Of a stretch of 64,000 nucleotides of DNA, positions 56,688 through 64,000 are shown piece by piece. The translations under genes were made by a program, and so were the position numbers. How positions within the stretch are numbered: the first letter of the stretch is position 1; the number at the start of each line of letters is the position of its first letter. The stretch is from Leptolyngbya sp. FACHB-60 (GTDB lineage: Bacteria > Cyanobacteriota > Cyanobacteriia > Phormidesmidales > Phormidesmidaceae), in the NCBI RefSeq assembly GCF_014695775.1, contig NZ_JACJOX010000036.1, positions 62,001-126,000 on the forward strand, given 5' to 3'. The notes below the pieces were generated by a model. It did no database searches, was not told the DNA's origin, and was given only the letters and a program-made list of their open reading frames with translations.

Positions 56688-57073
56688 TACTCTTCTTGGG
56701 CTGCCGCGCAGTGGGTTTCGAGGCAGGCGCGTAGTTCGCTGGGGCTAAATAGGATCGGTAAAAAGTGAATGCTGTTGATCTCACGAAAGTAGAACAGCAC
56801 TGGCACCGGTTCCCAGAAAATCTCCCAGTGCTGCCACTCCTCGTAGGGAAAGTGGCGAATCAGCGTATCGCGTCGGTAAATATCTAGGGCGCTGTCAGTA
56901 AACCGAAGCGTAAGCGTTACGGCCTGCACCAGCAAGAACACGCCAAAGATGCCCACCAATGCTCCTAACCAAATTTTCCCAAACGCCACCAGTATTCCGA
57001 GACCGACCACTGTTAAGGGGATGCGGTAGCTGGCAGGCAGGTTGGTATAGGTCGTTGTAGTGGTAGAAGTCAC
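56687..57073 (-). CDS. DUF3119 membrane protein
   Basis: A 128-residue protein from a GTG start. Residues about 18-55 hold two close hydrophobic helices (IPLTVVGLGILVAFGKIWLGALVGIFGVFLLVQ), followed by a PH-like domain (LRFTDSALDIYRRDTLIRHFPYEEW). It matches DUF3119, found in cyanobacteria and plastids. It sits between mlaE and the DUF3086 gene: 81 bp from the former and overlapping the latter by one base, so the three appear to form one operon. Confidence 0.85.
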   Translation of the reverse strand: MTSTTTTTYTNLPASYRIPLTVVGLGILVAFGKIWLGALVGIFGVFLLVQAVTLTLRFTDSALDIYRRDTLIRHFPYEEWQHWEIFWEPVPVLFYFREINSIHFLPILFSPSELRACLETHCAAAQEE

Positions 57074-57154
57074 AGTTCACAAAGATTAGGGCTATCTGAA
57101 GTATAAGAGAATGTACCCCTAGCACTGAGAAGGCAGCCGCTGAATCAGCTGCCC

Positions 57155-57952
57155 TTAAAAGTTACTCGTAACAGCATTGCCGGTGCCTTGGAACATGAGC
57201 CACGAGAGGAAAAAGTTGCTGATAAAGATAGCTAGCAGGGCCGTCACTACGGCAGTAGTGGTAGACTGTCCCACCCCTTTAGCACCACCTGTAGTGGTCA
57301 GACCCCAGCTAGTGCCAATGATGGCAATCAAAATGCCAAAGAAAAACGCCTTGATTAGCGAACTTACCAAATCCCAAACTGACAGAAAGTCTTTGGCTGA
57401 ATCCAAAAAGACTGAAGGGGGGATGTCGTACTGACTGGTAGCAATCAACAGCCCACCGGTCATGCCGGTGATGAACGACAGCACGTTCAGCAGAGGCAGC
57501 ATCAGAGCACAAGCAATGACCCGAGGAATCACCAGATAGTCGATGGGGTCAGTTTTGAGAATTTGCAGGGCATCAATCTGCTCAGTAACGCGCATGGTGC
57601 CAATTTCGGCTGCAAAAGCTGACCCCACCCGCCCAGCAATAATCACCGCCGTCAGCACTGGGCCAAGTTCTCGAGCTAAGGTGACGGCCAGCACTCCACC
57701 CACCGCTGCTCCAGCCCCAAAGCTTAAAAATTCTCGCGTCACTTGAATGGTAAACACCATACCCACAAAGGCTGCTGTGATCAGAGCAATCAGTAGCGAC
57801 GCGGGCCCCACTGCAGCCATTTGATCTAAAGTGTTACGCCGATGCACCGGGCGAGAAATCAAGTGAATGACAACCTGACCTGCGAGAAAGGTCGCTGCTA
57901 GAGCTCGTTGGGCCCACAGCTTCAGGTTTGAGCTATCTGCCACCTGTGTCAA
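57155..57952 (-). CDS. MlaE-family lipid ABC transporter permease
   Basis: A 265-residue permease with about five hydrophobic helices and MlaE/YrbE signatures: FVGMVFTIQVTREFLSFGA, ELGPVLTAVIIAGRVGSAFAAEIGTMRVTEQIDAL and IGTSWGLTTTGGAKGVGQSTT. It is related to Synechocystis Slr1045 and plant TGD1, permeases that move lipids between membranes. The ATPase and substrate-binding (MCE) partners are not adjacent. The start codon is TTG, following an AAAGGGGTCAGG stretch. It leads the operon with DUF3119 and DUF3086. Confidence 0.92.
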   Translation of the reverse strand: MTQVADSSNLKLWAQRALAATFLAGQVVIHLISRPVHRRNTLDQMAAVGPASLLIALITAAFVGMVFTIQVTREFLSFGAGAAVGGVLAVTLARELGPVLTAVIIAGRVGSAFAAEIGTMRVTEQIDALQILKTDPIDYLVIPRVIACALMLPLLNVLSFITGMTGGLLIATSQYDIPPSVFLDSAKDFLSVWDLVSSLIKAFFFGILIAIIGTSWGLTTTGGAKGVGQSTTTAVVTALLAIFISNFFLSWLMFQGTGNAVTSNF

Positions 57953-58267
57953 AGCCTGACCCCTTTGTCAAAACGTAGGTAATCGGAAAGTCGAGTACAC
58001 CGGGAGTTTGGGAAAGGCATGTTTCTCACGAGGCCAATGTCGCTTGCGCCCGTTGAAGAGCAAGCTAGTTTAAGACCCATTCTCGAAAGGTTTAAGCCTA
58101 CTCAACCGCAGGTCTATGGGAACTTTACTTAGGATTTGAGGCTTTGACAACTGCCCTAGGGTCTAGCCAAAGGAACCTTAGCCAAAGAATACGGACTGTG
58201 GTCATTGCCTCAGAGACTCCACTATCCTGGAGGTCGGAGTCTATCCCATCCCGTTTGAGTGCTGCAT
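57953..58267. other. 315-bp divergent intergenic region
   Basis: No gene. It separates mlaE (minus) from the M16 peptidase gene (plus). A TTGACA occurs at 58143-58148, but no matching -10 box lies downstream at the usual spacing. Confidence 0.45.
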
Positions 58268-59857
58268 ATGAATGGAACACCGGCGATCGCCCCAGGATTT
58301 TGGGCAAGGTCAAGACACCGACTACGCCCAACTATTGTGGGTCTGGTAGCGCTAGTTGGCCTCTGGCTATGGTGGCCCATTGCTCCAGCGGCGGCGAGGG
58401 AGCCTGTGCAGACGGCCCAGGCCATTCAACCCTACCTGGATCGGGTGGCGGATGCCGTTACCGAGTTTACTCTCGACAACGGGATGAAGTTCATTGTGCT
58501 AGAGCGACACCAGGCCCCGGTGGTGTCATTTGTGATTCACGCCAACGTGGGCGCGGTGGACGAAACCGACGGCAAAACCGGTGTGGCCCACTATTTAGAG
58601 CACCTGGCTTTTAAGGGGACTAGCCGCATTGGCACCAAAGATTTTGCCGCTGAGCAACAGGTGATGACCCAGCTCGATGCGGTATTTAGCGACCTGCTGG
58701 CGGCTCAAACTGCTGGTGATACGGCCAAAGCGGCTGCGCTACAGGAGGAGTTGGTGGCGTTGCAGAAGCAGGCGGCTAGCTTTGTGGAGCAAAATCAGTA
58801 CGGCCAAATCATTCAGCAGGCGGGAGGGGTTGGCCTCAACGCCACCACCTCCGCCGATGAGACGCGCTATTTTTACAGCCTGCCCGCCAACAAGCTGGAG
58901 CTGTGGATGTCACTGGAGTCGGAGCGGTTTCTTGACCCAGTGTTTCGTGAGTTTTACGAAGAAAAGGACGTCATTCTCGAAGAGCGTCGTATGCGGGTAG
59001 ATAACTCCCCGATTGGCACCATGATTGAGCGGTTTTTGGAGGAGGCGTTTGTCAGCCACCCCTACCGTCGCCCAGTAATTGGCTATCAGGATGACCTTTT
59101 TGTGGCCACCCGTGAGGATGTGCAAACGTTTTATGACACCTACTATGGCCCTGCCAACCTAACCGTTGCGATCGTGGGCGATGTTGACCCCGCTGAGGTA
59201 AAGCGCTTAGCAGAGGTTTACTTTAGCCGCTATACCCCTCGGGCGGTGCCACCCGAGCCTGCCGTTGACGAACCACCCCAGACTGAGGCTAAGGAATTTT
59301 CGCTGGCACTGCCCTCGGAACCCTGGTATTTAGAGGGGTATCACCGGCCTAGTCTGCGCCACCCTGACCATGTGATCTACGGCATGATTGAGAGTCTGCT
59401 GATGGGTGGGCGAACGTCTAGAATTTACAAAACCGTGGTAGACGAGGCTCGCATTGCCTTGGATATTGGTAGTCTGAATGGATTTCCGGGCGATCGCTAC
59501 GACAATATCTTTTTGCTCTATGGCCTCACGGCTCCCGGCCATACCCCCGAGGAGATTGGTACCCTGTTTACTCAGGAGCTGGACCGGCTTAAGCAGGAGC
59601 CTGTTAGCGCTGAAGAGCTAGACCGAGTCAAAACCCAGGCTCGGGCGGGTCTGCTGCAAAGTTTGGCTTCCAATGGCGGTATGGCGTCGCTGCTGGCTGA
59701 GTACCAGGCTAAAACCGGTGATTGGCGAAATATTTTCAACAACCTCAAAGCCATTGAGGCGGTGTCGGCGGCAGATATTCAGCGGGTTGCGCAGACTCTA
59801 TTTCGGCCCGAAAGCCGCACCGTAGGCAAGCTAGTGCAGGCTACATCTGCCGAGTAG
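58268..59857 (+). CDS. M16 family zinc metallopeptidase (catalytic member)
   Basis: A 529-residue exported protease. An N-terminal membrane/signal segment (about residues 22-43, IVGLVALVGLWLWWPIAP) is followed by the M16 core with the inverted zinc motif HYLEH: His108, Glu111 (catalytic) and His112, plus the distal Glu in LEERRMRVDNSP. A helical insertion (about 130-190) interrupts the first domain between the zinc motif and the distal Glu. M16 enzymes degrade small peptides, often together with an inactive partner; the next gene fits that role. The ATG at 58268 is used; a GTG three codons earlier is possible. Confidence 0.92.
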   Translation: MNGTPAIAPGFWARSRHRLRPTIVGLVALVGLWLWWPIAPAAAREPVQTAQAIQPYLDRVADAVTEFTLDNGMKFIVLERHQAPVVSFVIHANVGAVDETDGKTGVAHYLEHLAFKGTSRIGTKDFAAEQQVMTQLDAVFSDLLAAQTAGDTAKAAALQEELVALQKQAASFVEQNQYGQIIQQAGGVGLNATTSADETRYFYSLPANKLELWMSLESERFLDPVFREFYEEKDVILEERRMRVDNSPIGTMIERFLEEAFVSHPYRRPVIGYQDDLFVATREDVQTFYDTYYGPANLTVAIVGDVDPAEVKRLAEVYFSRYTPRAVPPEPAVDEPPQTEAKEFSLALPSEPWYLEGYHRPSLRHPDHVIYGMIESLLMGGRTSRIYKTVVDEARIALDIGSLNGFPGDRYDNIFLLYGLTAPGHTPEEIGTLFTQELDRLKQEPVSAEELDRVKTQARAGLLQSLASNGGMASLLAEYQAKTGDWRNIFNNLKAIEAVSAADIQRVAQTLFRPESRTVGKLVQATSAE

Positions 59858-59874
59858 TCTAGGAGCCTATCGAC

Positions 59875-61467
59875 TTGAGTCAGCCACCAGAACGGATGAG
59901 TGGCCCTAGGCCGCTTTTAGGACATTCACATTCATATTCAAGACCTACGGTATTGGGACGCACAGTGATGAACGCGAACAGCTGGTTTATGGGTACCCGT
60001 CGAACCCTACGGCGGGGCATAATGCCGCTGCTAGCTCTGGCCGGGCTCTTGGGGGTGTTGCTGCTGGCCTGGCAGCCATCGGCTAGCGCTCTAACCCCGC
60101 GCCACTATGACGAGCTAGAGTTTCCGGCCCTGCGGGATATTGAAATTCCGGCCTATGAGCGCTATGAACTGCCCAACGGCCTGGTGGTGTACCTGCTGGA
60201 AGACCATGAGTTGCCCCTGGTGAGCGGCAGTGCCACCTTTCGTACCGGAGCGCGGTTTGAGCCCGCGGACAAAGTCGGGTTGGCCAATCTGACTGGAGAG
60301 GCGATGCGACTGGGGGGCACTACCCGTTTGGACGCTGACTCGCTCAACCAGCAGCTGGAGCAGCGGGCTGCGTCGATTGAAACCGGCATTGACCTGAGTG
60401 AAGGCAGCGCTAGCTTTAGTGCTCTCAGTGAAGACACCGCGGCGGTATTTGCACTGTTTGCCGATGTCGTGCAGCGGCCAGCCTTTGCCGACGACAAGAT
60501 CGATTTGCTCAAGCGCCAGTATGGTGGCGGCATTGCCCGTCGCAACGACGACCCCGACGGTATTACGAGCCGCGAGTTTCGCAAGTTGGTGTACGGGGCC
60601 GATAGCCCCTACGCTCGCACCATTGAGTACGCGACACTGGCAGCAATTGATCAGGCGGATATCGAGCAGTTTTATCGGGCTTCTATTCGCCCTGAGCACA
60701 CTATTTTGGGCATTGTCGGTGACTTTGACAGTGCCCAGATGAAGCAGTGGATTGCTGATTATTTTGGCGAGTGGCAGGGTGTTGGAGAGGCGTTAGAGGA
60801 TACCTTGCCGGCGGTGGAGCAGGCGAAGGCTGGCGTGTTTATGGTGTCGCAACCCCAGCTAACTCAGAGCTATGTTGAGCTAGGTCACCTGGGTGGGCAG
60901 CTTGACTACCCTGACCACGCTGCTCTAGCGGTAATGAATGAGGTGATGAACGGCTTTAGCGGCAGGTTGTTTAACGAGGTGCGATCGCGCCAAGGCTTGG
61001 CTTACTCAGTCTACGCCTTCTGGGCTCCGCGCTATGACCACCCCGGACTTTTTATTGGTGGGGGTCAAACCCGCTCTGAGGCCACGGTGCCTTTTATTCA
61101 GTCGACGCTGGCCGAAATCGACCGCATCCGCACGACGGCCATTACTGATGTAGAGCTAGCGCAAGCTAAAGATGCCGTGCTCAACAGCTTTGTGTTTAAC
61201 TTCCAAAGTCCTGGACAAACCCTAGCTCGGCTGATTCGCTACGAGTACTACGGCTACCCCCAAGACTTTGTGTTTCAGTTTCAAGACCAGGTGCGCGAAG
61301 CAACGGCCGCCCAGGTGCAGGCGGCGGCCCAAGCAAGGCTAAACCCAAATCAGCTGGTGATTTTAGTGGTCGGCAATCCGGCAGAAATTCGGCCGGGTCT
61401 CGATGCCTTAGCTCCGAATGCTGCGATTACTCCGATCGATATCACCATTCCCCAACCCCAGACCTAG
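59875..61467 (+). CDS. M16 family peptidase-like protein (non-catalytic partner)
   Basis: A 530-residue exported M16 homologue lacking the zinc motif: where HxxEH is expected it reads VGLANLTGEAMRLGG. It keeps the C-terminal RSRQGLAYSVYAFW pattern (Arg372 region) that forms the substrate-binding Arg/Tyr pair in M16B heterodimers. A TM/signal segment lies at about residues 48-70. It starts at TTG 59875, with AGGAG nine bases upstream; ATG codons at 59896 and 59968 are alternatives that shorten the leader. It is 17 bp downstream of the catalytic member, so the two surely form an operon and probably a heterodimer. Confidence 0.9.
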   Translation: MSQPPERMSGPRPLLGHSHSYSRPTVLGRTVMNANSWFMGTRRTLRRGIMPLLALAGLLGVLLLAWQPSASALTPRHYDELEFPALRDIEIPAYERYELPNGLVVYLLEDHELPLVSGSATFRTGARFEPADKVGLANLTGEAMRLGGTTRLDADSLNQQLEQRAASIETGIDLSEGSASFSALSEDTAAVFALFADVVQRPAFADDKIDLLKRQYGGGIARRNDDPDGITSREFRKLVYGADSPYARTIEYATLAAIDQADIEQFYRASIRPEHTILGIVGDFDSAQMKQWIADYFGEWQGVGEALEDTLPAVEQAKAGVFMVSQPQLTQSYVELGHLGGQLDYPDHAALAVMNEVMNGFSGRLFNEVRSRQGLAYSVYAFWAPRYDHPGLFIGGGQTRSEATVPFIQSTLAEIDRIRTTAITDVELAQAKDAVLNSFVFNFQSPGQTLARLIRYEYYGYPQDFVFQFQDQVREATAAQVQAAAQARLNPNQLVILVVGNPAEIRPGLDALAPNAAITPIDITIPQPQT

Positions 61468-61477
61468 GGGCAATGGC

Positions 61478-63943
61478 TCAGGCGTTGGCCTCGGTACTGC
61501 CAGCCTCAGCATCACTGGAGGAATCGTCTTCAGCGGGATCGAACCAGTCGCCGGGCAGCATGCGGGTGTCTTCCTCAGCGGCCTCTGGGTCATCCATGTT
61601 GTCGGTGGCCACGCTCTCGATGCGCACGCCGTAGGGGGGCAGACCGACGGCGCTGTCGCCCCCTGAGGCAGGCTGACCCTCGGGTTGGGGCTGCGATCGC
61701 ACCACCCCTTCAACAGTGCTGAGGTCAGCCAGCACTTCCTCGGCCCGCTGGTAGCGATCGGTAAAGTCGTAGAGCACCAGCCGAGTGACGATGTCGCCAA
61801 ATCTAGGATCGAGGTTGGGAGCCTCATGCCGCCAGAGCAGTTCTCCATTCACGTCGCGGCGCAGGGCGTAGGCCGGAATGCCAGTCAAGGCCTCAATGGC
61901 AGTAATGCCCAAGGCGTAGAGGTCACTGCCAAATTTGGGCAACCCCGCCGACTGTTCGCTAGGCATATAGCCCTGAGTACCCACGCCAATAGTAGAGGTG
62001 GAGGTGAGATTTACCCCCGTATCCGCCAGCTTGTTAGAAATTAGCTTGACAGCACCAAAATCGATTAGTACCAGCTGCCCATCCGCCTCGCGACGAATGA
62101 TGTTAGACGGTTTGATATCGCGGTGAATCACCCCCTGGTCGTGCACAAAGGCCACTACCGGCAGCAACCCTAGCAGCAGATCGAGCACGTAGGACTGCGG
62201 CATAGGTCGGCGGGAAGCTAACTCATCCTTGAGCAGGCAACCCTCAATCATCTCTTCAACCAGGTAAAAGGAATTTTGCGCCTCAAAATAGGCCAGCAGT
62301 CTTGGAATCTGCGAATGGTGGCCTAGTTTCTCGAGGGTTTCGGCCTCGCCCTCAAAAAAGCGCCTGCCTAAGCGGTGTGCCCTCGGATCGTTGCTGATAA
62401 TTCGTAGCTGCTTTACGACGCAGATGGGCGAGCCAGGGCGTTGGGTGTCTTCAGCCACGTAGGTTTCGCCAAAGCCCCCTGCCCCCAGCAGCCGCACAAT
62501 GCGGTAGCGGTTGGCCAGCAGCAGGCCAATTACCTCCGCCTCTCGCAGCTTGAGCAGGTCTTGCAGGTCGTCTTGCTGACTGATAATTTCTTGAACAATG
62601 GGGGAGGTGACGTACTGCTCTAGGGTTTGACGCAGGCGCTGTTTACGCAGCTGCTCAGTCACAATATCGGCCACGATGTAGGTGCTGCCCAGCACCATCA
62701 ATCCCACAATAGGAGTACCCGTGGGCAGCAGCAGCCCTGCCCCCACAAACGCTCCATAACTCACCCAAAACCAGCCGCCTAGGCTGGCTGCCGTCCAGCC
62801 CAGGCGGGCGATGGGGCGATTAAACCGCCGCAGCAGCAGCACAAACCCGCCCCCCCCGCCTAACACCAGCAGCCCCCGCAGCCAGGGGTTAGGAATTCCC
62901 ATGCGCAGAGCCTGGCCATCGCGCAGGTTGGCGATATCGGTGGCTAAAATTTCAACCCCAGCCATGGTTTCAGGGTGCAGCAAGGTTTCTGAAAAGGGAG
63001 CTTGGTGAAAGTCTTGCAGAAACTTGGCGGTGCCCCCAATCAGCACAATTTTGTCTTGAAAATAGCGCCCGTCATCGAGGTAGTTGGCCCAAGGGTCGGG
63101 ATCAAGGACATGCCAAAAGGGTATGTGGTTAAAACTGCGAGTAGGCCCATAAAAGTCCATAAAGTCGCCCTGATAGGGGGGATGGTCAACCCCAGCGGCA
63201 TCGAGGGTGGCCTCAGCAAAGGACTGGGTGTTCTCGGCCTCACTCCCAATCTCGCCAGGGTCGAGATCCGCCTGGCTCGCGACTAGGCCATCTAAGTAGG
63301 TGCGTCCATGGCGGTGAATACGGCCATCGAGCTCGCGGGGAAAGTTGATATTGCCGGTATGAACGGGCGTGTTGAGCAGCTTGGGCACGGGCTGAGTGGG
63401 ACGGACCAAGGCCCCCTGGCGCAACTGGGCATCGTCGACGGAGGTAGCCAGCACGACGCGATCGCCATAGCGAGCTAGCACATCGGCCAGGGCTTGGTCA
63501 TCAGTGGGGCCGTAGCTGCTGTCGGAAAACATCAAAATATCCAGTGCTACCGCCTTAGCCCCTGCGTCTAGCAGGCGCTCGATCACGATCGCATAGGACG
63601 TACGCTGCCATGGGCTGCCTCCGATCGGAGCCAGATAGCTGTACTGCTCAGGGTTGGCGCGGTAATATTCGGCCTGCCCAAAGGATTCATCATCCATGGC
63701 CAAGATGACAATGTCATCGGGAGGCTCTAGGGGGCCACGAATTTCAAAAAAGACCGTCTGCAACCGTCGTTCCAGCAGCTGTACGGGCACCGAGTCGGTA
63801 GCCACGTGGGCCGCAACGAAACTCAGCCACAACCCGGCCAGCGAAATTTTTACCCAATCTCGCTTGAACTGTCGCTGCACCCAGCCCGTAATTCGATAGG
63901 TAGTGGCGAGGGCAGCAGTCTTAGTTTTAGAAGACGAGGTCAT
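61478..63943 (-). CDS. CHASE2-domain serine/threonine protein kinase
   Basis: An 821-residue membrane kinase. Order: a short cytosolic N terminus, TM1 (about 32-50), an extracytoplasmic CHASE2 sensor (about 60-365, with DDIVILAMDDESFG and GKIVLIGG-like DKIVLIGGTA), three TMs (about 370-445), a linker and a Hanks-type kinase (about 478-745): Gly-loop LLGAGGFGETYV, Lys in CVVKQL, HRD Asp609 in VIHRDIKPSN and DFG in LIDFGAVK. All catalytic residues are present. The acidic C-terminal 80 residues are probably disordered. The ATG at 63943 is used; a TTG seven codons upstream is possible. It should phosphorylate Ser/Thr in response to an extracytoplasmic signal. It converges on the M16 pair. Confidence 0.93.
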   Translation of the reverse strand: MTSSSKTKTAALATTYRITGWVQRQFKRDWVKISLAGLWLSFVAAHVATDSVPVQLLERRLQTVFFEIRGPLEPPDDIVILAMDDESFGQAEYYRANPEQYSYLAPIGGSPWQRTSYAIVIERLLDAGAKAVALDILMFSDSSYGPTDDQALADVLARYGDRVVLATSVDDAQLRQGALVRPTQPVPKLLNTPVHTGNINFPRELDGRIHRHGRTYLDGLVASQADLDPGEIGSEAENTQSFAEATLDAAGVDHPPYQGDFMDFYGPTRSFNHIPFWHVLDPDPWANYLDDGRYFQDKIVLIGGTAKFLQDFHQAPFSETLLHPETMAGVEILATDIANLRDGQALRMGIPNPWLRGLLVLGGGGGFVLLLRRFNRPIARLGWTAASLGGWFWVSYGAFVGAGLLLPTGTPIVGLMVLGSTYIVADIVTEQLRKQRLRQTLEQYVTSPIVQEIISQQDDLQDLLKLREAEVIGLLLANRYRIVRLLGAGGFGETYVAEDTQRPGSPICVVKQLRIISNDPRAHRLGRRFFEGEAETLEKLGHHSQIPRLLAYFEAQNSFYLVEEMIEGCLLKDELASRRPMPQSYVLDLLLGLLPVVAFVHDQGVIHRDIKPSNIIRREADGQLVLIDFGAVKLISNKLADTGVNLTSTSTIGVGTQGYMPSEQSAGLPKFGSDLYALGITAIEALTGIPAYALRRDVNGELLWRHEAPNLDPRFGDIVTRLVLYDFTDRYQRAEEVLADLSTVEGVVRSQPQPEGQPASGGDSAVGLPPYGVRIESVATDNMDDPEAAEEDTRMLPGDWFDPAEDDSSSDAEAGSTEANA

Positions 63944-64000
63944 GGGCGGGCGCAGCGGGGGCAACCCCTAGCTTAATCATCCAAATGCCCTACCGTGGAA

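Overview
The window comes from a cyanobacterium. Evidence: a phycobilisome rod-core linker (cpcG), many copies of the HIP1 octamer GCGATCGC inside and between genes, several cyanobacterium-restricted families (HmpF, PATAN/DUF4388, DUF3086, DUF3119) and an rbp-rpsU cold-shock pair. The hmp-type taxis locus and a PEP-CTERM protein suggest a motile, probably filamentous, Leptolyngbya/Nodosilinea-like lineage; that placement is inference. No rRNA, tRNA, CRISPR array, insertion sequence or prophage was found by eye, so this looks like core chromosome.

Layout. 1-1.7 kb: the tail of a RecB-like nuclease and four small proteins. 1.8-14.1 kb: a complete type IV pilus taxis locus, with hmpF on the minus strand and hmpA-hmpB-hmpC-hmpD-hmpE (PatA-type regulator, CheY, CheW, MCP, hybrid CheA) on the plus strand. 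14.2-24.6 kb: metabolic and miscellaneous genes (glcD, GNAT, ABM monooxygenase, pentapeptide protein, a frameshifted ferrochelatase-like gene with a His-rich tail, nurA, a PEP-CTERM protein, fumC, cpcG). 24.6-31.2 kb: a secreted PPC/TPR protein, glgB, a VOC protein, bioF, rpsU, rbp and small proteins. 31.3-38.3 kb: a membrane-anchored class 3 lipase, then a minus-strand pair made of a zinc-ribbon/TM/periplasmic-binding-fold protein and a large, frameshifted tubulin-like GTPase. 38.6-49.4 kb: UPF0182, a 1316-residue Asp/Leu-rich repeat membrane protein, purB and a CPA2 antiporter. 49.4-55.4 kb: DoxX, unknown cyanobacterial proteins and murF. 55.5-64 kb: a DUF3086/DUF3119/MlaE cluster, two M16 peptidase-family proteins and a CHASE2-Ser/Thr kinase.

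How genes fit together. The hmp proteins should form one signalling pathway: HmpD (MCP) and HmpC (CheW) control HmpE (CheA), which phosphorylates its own receiver and HmpB; HmpF and HmpA connect output to the pili. HmpD has no periplasmic sensor and carries an N-terminal TPR-like region, so its input is probably cytoplasmic. HmpD, HmpE and the 41.6-kb protein share very long acidic disordered regions with recurrent hydrophobic motifs.

Most interesting leads: the tubulin-like GTPase next to the zinc-ribbon/TM/binding-fold protein, a possible uncharacterised membrane-linked cytoskeletal or signalling module; the divergent His-tailed ferrochelatase-like protein; a 42-nt perfect palindrome centred on HIP1; and an rbp 5' leader in which the ribosome-binding site can pair with an upstream element. 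Two genes each carry a single-base indel. These may be real lesions or sequencing errors, and the sequence alone cannot decide.
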